NCBI GenBank assembly: GCA_903938075.1
Contig: CAJABS010000126.1
Location: forward strand, 1 to 13,784
Direction: 5' to 3'
Length of the DNA stretch: 13,784 nt
Origin: an uncultured Chloroflexota bacterium
GTDB lineage: Bacteria; Chloroflexota; Limnocylindria; Limnocylindrales; Limnocylindraceae
Shown: positions 7,972-12,443 of the stretch, piece by piece
How the letters are laid out: every line of letters starts with the position of its first letter
How positions within the stretch are numbered: position 1 is the first letter of the stretch
Made by a program: the position numbers and the translations under genes
Notes under the pieces: model-generated
What the model saw: only the letters and a program-made list of their open reading frames with translations
The model's database searches: none
What the model was told of the DNA's origin: nothing

Positions 7972-8514
7972 CTAGCGAACCTCCACGACAAGTGGGTCCA
8001 CCAGTTGCACAACACCAAGACCCGTCACGCGACGGCGCACCGCTGGCTCACGGCCGAGTCGGCTCATATCGGTCTCGCCCACCCGAATCTCTTCCATGAG
8101 GCGAGTCTGCTCATCAATCAGGATCGTGACCTTCGCCCTCGACGTTGCAATCTCAATCGAGAGGATGGTGAGAATGAAGAAGGCACCGAACAACACGGCG
8201 GTAGGCATGAGGAGCGAGCCAAGCTTTGCGCTCAGGCCACCGTGACGCTCGACCGCGTTCCAAGAGTTGACGCCGATGCGACCACGTGGAGCCGCCCCAG
8301 GAATGACGGCAGTGCGTGCGACGGGAGTTCCTGGCGCGGGGCGCGTTCCAACACGAATGGAACCGGTTCCCGTTGCAGCCGCTGACGGCTGGAATGCGTT
8401 GCGGATCGCGGTTCGCTGCCGAGCGGCTGCAGCGGCTCGGCTGTCAGAGATTCGTGGCTGATACGGCGGAGTTACCAACCGTGCACCACGAAGCGGACGA
8501 CCAATGGTTGTCAT
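7972..8514 (-). CDS. ftsL: FtsL-like division protein (single-pass, bitopic)
   Basis: Called from position and topology, not strong sequence motifs. The 180-residue protein has a long basic, Ala/Arg/Pro-rich, low-complexity N-terminus (1-98), one hydrophobic segment (about 100-122), then a short charged, coiled-coil-prone stretch (about 126-155). It ends in REPAVRRRVTGLGVV, which resembles the 'pe.ie..A..lGl' ending of FtsL/DivIC proteins. The gene is between rsmH and ftsI, exactly where ftsL sits in dcw clusters. FtsL normally joins FtsB/DivIC and FtsQ/DivIB to activate FtsW-FtsI. The start overlaps the rsmH stop as ATGA. The cytoplasmic part is several times longer than in classical FtsL (about 20-35 residues). 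A lineage-specific membrane protein of another family is possible. Confidence 0.75.
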   Translation of the reverse strand: MTTIGRPLRGARLVTPPYQPRISDSRAAAAARQRTAIRNAFQPSAAATGTGSIRVGTRPAPGTPVARTAVIPGAAPRGRIGVNSWNAVERHGGLSAKLGSLLMPTAVLFGAFFILTILSIEIATSRAKVTILIDEQTRLMEEIRVGETDMSRLGREPAVRRRVTGLGVVQLVDPLVVEVR

Positions 8515-9470
8515 GCCGCACGCTCCAGCCGCTCTGCGGCACGCAGCTTGGCGCTGCGACTACGTGGATTTCCGGCAATCTCCTCTTCGCTGGCAGTGAT
8601 CGGGTGCTTGTTGATGAGGCGGAGTGTCGCCTGGTTTGCACAGGTGCAGACAGGAACGCGTGGTGGGCAGATGCAGGTGCGTGCAGCCGCGGCGAATGCC
8701 TGCTTCACAATGCGATCTTCGAGGGAGTGATACGTGAGCACCACGATGCGTCCGCCAACGCGCAGGGCGGCGATCGCTGCCGCAAGTGCCGTGCTTAGAG
8801 CGGTGAGCTCATCGTTGACGGCAATGCGCAGTGCCTGAAAGATCCGCGTTGCCGGATGAATGCGAGATGGCGGGCCGTAGCGCTTCGGCACACTCTGCTC
8901 AACGAGTGCGGCAAGCTGCTCTGCTGTCGTAATTGGTGAACTCGCGCGCGTTGCAACAATGGCTCGTGCAATCTTTGACGCGTGAGGCTCTTCGCCATAG
9001 TCGCGGAAAATCTGCTCAAGCTCTGCAGCGCTCGCCTGCGCAAGCAGCTCCGCCGCCGACTCGCCAGAGCGCGTGTCAAAGCGAAGGTCAAGGAGACCGC
9101 CGGCACGAATCCCAAATCCCCGCTCGCGGTCAACAAGTTGATCCGAAGAGAGTCCAAGATCAAAGTAGACGCCATCAACCTCGCTAAACCCAGCATCAGT
9201 GATGGCGCGCGCGAGGTGTGCGCTGCTCCCATGGAATGTGGAGAGTCGCTCGCCAAAGTGAGCGAGTCGTACGCGACTCATTTCGATCGCGCCACCATCT
9301 GCAACGATGCCGAGCAGGAGGCCGCTAGGCCCTGAGCTCTCAAGCACCGCTTCGGCATGTCCACCACCACCAAGGTTGGCGTCAACGTAGGTGCCGTTTG
9401 CGCGTACCGCCAGGGCGCCGAGCAGTTCTGTCAGCAGGACGGGGCGATGGAGGGTCGCACCCGTCGCCAT
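8511..9470 (-). CDS. rsmH: RsmH, 16S rRNA (cytosine-1402-N4)-methyltransferase
   Basis: SAM-dependent methyltransferase that modifies C1402 in the 16S rRNA decoding centre; formerly MraW. Clear family blocks are HRPVLLTELL (8-17), GTYVDANLGGGGH (26-38), FDLGLSSDQLVDRERGFG (about 103-120), HPATRIFQALRIAVNDEL, LTYHSLEDRIVK, the Cys-rich CICPPRVPVC and EEIAGNPRSRSAKLRAAER. At 319 residues it matches the family length. One normally conserved position differs: the strand that usually reads GIDrDp reads GIVADG, so the first Asp is Val while the second is kept. The ATG shares one base with the mraZ stop (TAATG), with GAGGAG about 11 nt upstream. The rest of the protein is intact, so an active enzyme is the simplest reading. 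Confidence 0.95.
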   Translation of the reverse strand: MATGATLHRPVLLTELLGALAVRANGTYVDANLGGGGHAEAVLESSGPSGLLLGIVADGGAIEMSRVRLAHFGERLSTFHGSSAHLARAITDAGFSEVDGVYFDLGLSSDQLVDRERGFGIRAGGLLDLRFDTRSGESAAELLAQASAAELEQIFRDYGEEPHASKIARAIVATRASSPITTAEQLAALVEQSVPKRYGPPSRIHPATRIFQALRIAVNDELTALSTALAAAIAALRVGGRIVVLTYHSLEDRIVKQAFAAAARTCICPPRVPVCTCANQATLRLINKHPITASEEEIAGNPRSRSAKLRAAERLERAA

Positions 9471-9898
9471 TAGAAGCCGAGCTCCTCGAGTTGTGCGGCG
9501 AGGGCGTCAGAAGATTCCATGCCGCCGCGATACGAATCCCAGCGCTTCGGAGTCCAGATTTCGGCGTGATCGCGTGCGCCGACGACCATTGCCTCGGCGT
9601 CGAGTTGGCCCCACGTGCGCAACGTTGCTGGCAGGAGGAGGCGACCCTGCGCGTCGAGCTCTACCTCGAAGGCGCTGCCGAAGAGGAAGCGGGCGAACTC
9701 ACGGGCGGTGGCGTTACCGGTCGGCAGGGCGGCGACGCGGGTGGCGAGGTCATCCCACGCGGCGCGCGGAAAGATCGCAAGGCAGTTGTCGAGCCAGCGG
9801 GAGACGAAGGCACCCTCATCGAGCTGCGCTCGGAAGCGCGCGGGGACGGCAACGCGTCCCTTCCCATCGATGGCATGACGATATTCGCCGGTAAACAC
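9470..9898 (-). CDS. mraZ: MraZ, transcriptional regulator of the dcw cluster (GTG start)
   Basis: DNA-binding protein of the AbrB-like/SpoVT swapped-hairpin fold that forms ring oligomers and represses its own operon. The 142-residue product starts MFTGEYRHAIDGKGRVAVP, the classical MraZ opening. The two internal repeats each carry a DxxGR motif (D11..R15 and D82..R86). I chose GTG at 9898 because it puts the conserved FxGEY block at residue 2, gives the usual length of about 143, and has GGAGGG 7 nt upstream. An upstream in-frame GTG at 9961 would add 21 unconserved residues and would lie at or next to the predicted transcription start and operator, so I reject it. The stop shares one base with the rsmH ATG. 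It is first in the dcw chain. Confidence 0.93.
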   Translation of the reverse strand: MFTGEYRHAIDGKGRVAVPARFRAQLDEGAFVSRWLDNCLAIFPRAAWDDLATRVAALPTGNATAREFARFLFGSAFEVELDAQGRLLLPATLRTWGQLDAEAMVVGARDHAEIWTPKRWDSYRGGMESSDALAAQLEELGF

Positions 9899-9905
9899 CA
9901 GTACA

Positions 9906-9911
9906 CCCTCC
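9906..9911 (-). promoter_or_regulatory. Ribosome binding site deciding the mraZ start
   Basis: GGAGGG lies 7 nt upstream of the GTG at 9898. It supports the shorter mraZ, starting at the conserved FTGEY block, over the upstream GTG at 9961. Confidence 0.6.
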
Positions 9912-9933
9912 GCCGCGGCCCACTGGGAGGTGT

Positions 9934-9963
9934 TACCCCACCTTCCCCCACTTGGAACCACTT
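9934..9963 (-). promoter_or_regulatory. Probable MraZ operator: three 10-bp-spaced direct repeats
   Basis: On the minus strand the sequence reads AAGTGGTTCC, AAGTGGGGGA, AGGTGGGGTA: three consecutive 10-mers with the TGG core at exactly 10-bp spacing. MraZ is known to bind tandem direct repeats of TGGG or AAAGTGG type with this helical-turn spacing in front of mraZ (E. coli and Mycoplasma work). The array begins at the predicted transcription start, about 7 nt after the -10 hexamer, and ends 35 nt before the mraZ GTG. A MraZ oligomer bound here would block initiation or clearance, consistent with autorepression. The direct repeats are seen in the sequence; MraZ binding is inferred. Confidence 0.75.
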
Positions 9964-9969
9964 AGGTGC

Positions 9970-9998
9970 ATCTTGCCCCCACCAAGCGCCCCTGTCAA
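9970..9998 (-). promoter_or_regulatory. Promoter of the dcw cluster (upstream of mraZ)
   Basis: A perfect -35 hexamer TTGACA (9993-9998), a 17-nt spacer and a weak -10 CAAGAT (9970-9975, three of six matches to TATAAT) lie on the minus strand. The predicted start point is near 9963, just where the MraZ repeats begin. It is the only convincing sigma-70-type promoter I see between rnpB and mraZ, and with the overlapping gene chain below it may serve mraZ through murG. The weak -10 lowers certainty. Confidence 0.6.
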
Positions 9999-10010
9999 GG
10001 GGGTGCCTGG
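9982..10010. repeat. Imperfect inverted repeat centred on the dcw -35 box
   Basis: On the plus strand, ccaagc (9982-9987) pairs with gcctgg (10005-10010) through one G-U, and cccct (9989-9993) with agggg (9998-10002), around loop gtca. The stem has about 11 pairs with a small internal loop. It contains the -35 hexamer. No T-run follows on either strand, so it is not a classical intrinsic terminator. It could be an operator, a 3' structure of rnpB read-through RNA, or chance in GC-rich DNA. Confidence 0.3.
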
Positions 10011-10041
10011 CAGGGCTGTGGAGGGGTGTTTTGGGGGGCGG

Positions 10042-10062
10042 CCGAGCACGAATCGAGCTCGG
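10042..10062 (-). other. Short stem-loop just downstream of rnpB
   Basis: CCGAGC (10057-10062) and GCTCGG (10042-10047) form a 6-bp stem with a 9-nt loop, beginning 9 nt after the P1 3' strand of rnpB. What follows is C-rich and then AAAA rather than a U-tract, so intrinsic termination is doubtful. It may only help end or process the rnpB transcript. No other structure is obvious before the dcw promoter. Confidence 0.25.
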
Positions 10063-10070
10063 GCAGGAGT

Positions 10071-10413
10071 CCGGCGAGATGGCCTGTAAGCCGGGTTCTG
10101 TCCCCCTTGCGGGGGGACGGCCATCCATCTCGACCCCCGATTGCTCGGGGGCTCTAGCGGTCAACCCGGAGGTCCCGGCGGTGCGCCGGTCCAGCCGCAA
10201 GCGACTGGAATGCCTCCCTATTCGACCTTGCTCCAGGCAGAGTTTGCCGCGTTTCACCCCACCGCTGAGCCGAAGCTCTGCGGTGGACTCGTCTCTGTGG
10301 CACTAGTCCGCGCCTTACGGCGGACGGGCGTTACCCGCTGCCTTGCACCTCGGAGCCCGGACTTTCCTCGACGCCCCCGAAGGGGCGACGCGACCGTCCG
10401 GCCATCTCGCCGG
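10071..10413 (-). ncRNA. rnpB: RNase P RNA (catalytic RNA), type-A-like but reduced
   Basis: RNA subunit of RNase P, which removes 5' leaders from pre-tRNA. The ends form a perfect 14-bp P1 (10400-10413 with 10071-10084). The universal blocks GAGGAAAGTCCGGGCTCC (10352-10369) and ACAGAACCCGGCTTACAG (10084-10101) form the catalytic core around P4. Also visible are P3 with a UUCG loop, P8 and P9 hairpins (CGGGTAACGCCCG; GTCCGC/GCGGAC), CCACAGAGACGAG before a long UUCG-capped P12, GGAGCAAGGTCGAATAGGG, P18 with a GCAA loop and a P19 hairpin. The P12 3' strand runs straight into GGTGAAACGCGGCAAACTC (10241-10259), so helices P13 and P14 of type A RNAs are not seen. L15 has no GGU. The length of 343 nt is short for type A. 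Ends are set by P1 pairing and are approximate. Confidence 0.97.
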
Positions 10414-10419
10414 ATCGGC

Positions 10420-10425
10420 AGTCTA
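10420..10425 (-). promoter_or_regulatory. Possible -10 box of rnpB overlapping the upstream stop codon
   Basis: TAGACT on the minus strand matches TATAAT at four of six positions, and the P1 5' end of rnpB (10413) lies 7 nt downstream, a good distance for a start point. The first three bases are the TAG stop of the RNase H/MBL gene. The -35 place (10443-10448) reads TCGTCG, a poor match. rnpB could instead be processed from a longer transcript. Confidence 0.35.
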
Positions 10426-11733
10426 GCGCGCCGGCACCTCGACGACGAGTCCGTCGAAGGCGGGGGCCACCCCAGCAGGGAGTCGCGCTGCTAGATCCTC
10501 AAAGTCGAGGTCGTGATCAAGGTGGGTGAGGAGCGCCCGACGCGGCTGCACTGAACGGATCAGCTCCAACGCCTCGTCGACGGTCTGGTGGGTTGGGTGC
10601 GGCAGGTCGCGTAGCGCGGAGACAATGAGTAGATCAAGGCCACCGAGAAGGTCTCGAGACGACGCGGGGACCGAGCTTACGTCGGTCAGGTAGGCGAATC
10701 CCCCACTCCGCCAACCGTGAGCGGGGCGCTTCCCATGAACAATGGGGATGGCCTGGAACGAACGACCAGCGATCGTCACCGCCTCATCTGAGGCAACGAG
10801 TTGTAGAGCAGGAATCCCAGCGCCCGGTGGCGTGCGCCCATCAACCGCGTACTCCCAGCGCTTGCGCAACTCATCCGCGGTCGCCTCGCCTGCGCCGATC
10901 GGAAGAACGGCATCTTGCGCATCGGTATAAGCGCGCAACTCATCGATGCCGCCCGTGTGATCAACGTGAATGTGGGTGACCAGCGCGCCGTCGAGTCGCG
11001 TCACGCCGTGGCGGAGCGCCTGCTGACGAAGATCCATGCCCGGATCAATGATGACCCCGCGCTCGATCGCGCCGTCCTGCCACTCCACCAGTACTGAGCT
11101 GCGCAGGCGACGGTTGCGCTGATCGCGCGAAAGGCAGACGCCGCAACGACATCCGACGCGCGGCACACCGCGGCTTGCTCCAGAGCCGAGCACGGTGATG
11201 CGCGTCACTGCGGTTGCTGACGACTCCGCACCAACAGGGGCCGTGTTCGTAGAGGCTCCTGGATCTTGCGGGCGGCGCGCCACCCAGGCGGGCCCGCCGC
11301 GAAGTGCGCGATCGAGCGCCTCGTTAGCGAGTGCATCGGCCCGACCGTTCTGCTCGCGCGGCACATGGCGTGCGCTCCAATGCGCGAAGCGCGTCAGCCC
11401 TTTCAGTGCCTCATCGCAGAGTGGAGCAAGCTTTGCATCACGCACCCTCCAGCGGCCTTGCAGTTGCTCTACGACGAGTTTGCTATCGAGGAGTAGATCA
11501 ATTTCTCGTGCACCGAGCTCGGCCGCAAAGTCAATTGCCGCAACCACTGCACGCCACTCTGCAACGTTGTTTGTCGTTGTGCCGATCGCTGCAGAGATTG
11601 AGGCGATTGGCAGCGCATCAGGATCATCAGATCCGGGCAGAGCAGCGTCATAGAGCGCGACGCCAATTGATGCTGGTCCAGGATTCCCCCGACACGCTCC
11701 GTCGGTGCGAATGATGTACGCGCGAGGCGGCAA
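10423..11733 (-). CDS. Fusion protein: RNase HI domain plus PhnP-like metallo-beta-lactamase hydrolase
   Basis: Residues 1-145 are an RNase HI of the bacterial/plant-like type: DGACRGNPGP (D11), TTNNVAEWRAV (E59), LLDSKLVVEQLQGRWRV (D83) and VPREQNGRADALANEALD (D133) give the full acidic metal-binding set that cuts RNA in RNA-DNA hybrids. A linker (146-176) leads to a metallo-beta-lactamase domain (177-436) resembling PhnP: LGSGASRGVP, GCRCGVC (C195, C197, C200, structural zinc), HIHVDH (H254, H256, D258, H259), H333, D351 in YLTDV, and LLTHLDHDLD (H404, H407). PhnP itself hydrolyses cyclic phosphodiesters; the substrate here is unknown. The TTG start is 2 nt after the sdhB stop, with GGGAG 5 nt upstream. 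rnpB follows within about 10 nt. RNase H-phosphatase fusions are known in Actinobacteria (partner CobC-like); this partner differs. The frame is continuous, so I see no sign of two separate genes. Confidence 0.9.
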   Translation of the reverse strand: MPPRAYIIRTDGACRGNPGPASIGVALYDAALPGSDDPDALPIASISAAIGTTTNNVAEWRAVVAAIDFAAELGAREIDLLLDSKLVVEQLQGRWRVRDAKLAPLCDEALKGLTRFAHWSARHVPREQNGRADALANEALDRALRGGPAWVARRPQDPGASTNTAPVGAESSATAVTRITVLGSGASRGVPRVGCRCGVCLSRDQRNRRLRSSVLVEWQDGAIERGVIIDPGMDLRQQALRHGVTRLDGALVTHIHVDHTGGIDELRAYTDAQDAVLPIGAGEATADELRKRWEYAVDGRTPPGAGIPALQLVASDEAVTIAGRSFQAIPIVHGKRPAHGWRSGGFAYLTDVSSVPASSRDLLGGLDLLIVSALRDLPHPTHQTVDEALELIRSVQPRRALLTHLDHDLDFEDLAARLPAGVAPAFDGLVVEVPAR

Positions 11734-11735
11734 GG

Positions 11736-12443
11736 TTACTCCCGCGTGCTAATTGCGGAGGAGACCTCGAGGATCGCCTTGGTGATGTTGATCCCACGCG
11801 GACATGCCTCGACACAGTTGAAGGTGGTGCGGCAGCGCCAGACACCATCTTCATCTGAAAGGATGTCGAGTCGGGCCTCTGCGTTTTCGTCGCGCGAGTC
11901 GAAGATGAAGCGGTGGGCGTTGACGATTGCCGCTGGGCCCACGTACTCAGGCTCGGCCCAGAAGCTTGGGCATGAGGTGGTGCAGGCGGCGCAGAGGATG
12001 CACTTGGTGGTGTCGTCAAAGCGATCGCGCTGCTCTTCGCTCTGGATGCGCTCGCCGCTCCCCTCAACCGGCGAGGCAACGAGATACGGCTGCACTGAGC
12101 GGTACTTCTCAAAGAAGCCATCCATGTCGACGACGAGATCTTTCACGATCGGTAGGCCAGGGAGCGGGGCGACGGTGATCGACTTGCCGAGCTGCTCCAC
12201 GCGCAGCTTGCAGGCGAGCCGGTTGCGACCATTGATCAGTAGCGCGTCGGAGCCACAAACGCCGTGGGCGCAGGAACGGCGGAAGGTGATCGAACCGTCA
12301 AAGAGCTCCTTCGCTCGGGTCAGCACATCGAGCACGCGGTCCATCGGCTCAACTGGGACGGTGAGCGTCTGCCAGTGCGGCTCGTTATCGCGCTCTGGAT
12401 CGAAGCGCTGAATCTTCAGTTCAACGGTTGATGCAGTGGCCAT
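11736..12443 (-). CDS. sdhB: SdhB, succinate dehydrogenase iron-sulfur subunit
   Basis: Carries electrons from the SdhA flavin to the membrane quinone through three Fe-S clusters. The 2Fe-2S ligands lie in SCAHGVCGSDALLINGRNRL and the following AC (C58, C63, D66, C78). The Asp in the third ligand position is also found in E. coli SdhB, so it is not a defect. The 4Fe-4S and 3Fe-4S ligands are in CILCAACTTSCP (C148, C151, C154, C158) and CRTTFNCVEACPRGI (C204, C210, C214). At 235 residues it is full length. The ATG abuts the sdhA stop (TAAATG), so the two are co-transcribed. Fumarate reductase FrdB is the main alternative; aerobic SDH is favoured by overall similarity only. Confidence 0.95.
   Translation of the reverse strand: MATASTVELKIQRFDPERDNEPHWQTLTVPVEPMDRVLDVLTRAKELFDGSITFRRSCAHGVCGSDALLINGRNRLACKLRVEQLGKSITVAPLPGLPIVKDLVVDMDGFFEKYRSVQPYLVASPVEGSGERIQSEEQRDRFDDTTKCILCAACTTSCPSFWAEPEYVGPAAIVNAHRFIFDSRDENAEARLDILSDEDGVWRCRTTFNCVEACPRGINITKAILEVSSAISTRE
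11739..11743 (-). promoter_or_regulatory. Ribosome binding site for the TTG start of the RNase HI/MBL fusion
   Basis: GGGAG overlaps the last codons of sdhB and lies 5 nt before the TTG at 11733. The TTG places only ten residues before the catalytic Asp of DGA, normal for RNase HI, so this rare start codon is credible. It implies coupling of this gene to sdhB translation. Confidence 0.55.

Noticed and set aside
9899..9961. The 21 codons upstream of the chosen mraZ start as genuine coding sequence
   Set aside because: They have no counterpart in MraZ proteins and cover the direct repeats and predicted transcription start.
10042..10062. Intrinsic terminator after rnpB
   Set aside because: The stem is short and is followed by C-rich and A-rich sequence without a U-tract; kept only as a weak stem-loop.
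9661..10257. Minus-strand open frame of 198 codons spanning part of rnpB, the dcw promoter and mraZ
   Set aside because: It translates the 3' half of rnpB and then mraZ out of frame; low-complexity Pro/Ser/Arg content and no start signal.
9398..10306. Long plus-strand open frame (302 codons) crossing mraZ, its control region and rnpB
   Set aside because: It runs antisense through rsmH/mraZ and the conserved RNase P RNA, shows no recognisable domain, and is explained by high GC content and lack of stops on the opposite strand.
11736..12443. Loss of a 2Fe-2S ligand in SdhB (CGSD instead of CGSC)
   Set aside because: Asp in this position is also present in functional E. coli SdhB, so it is a normal variant.
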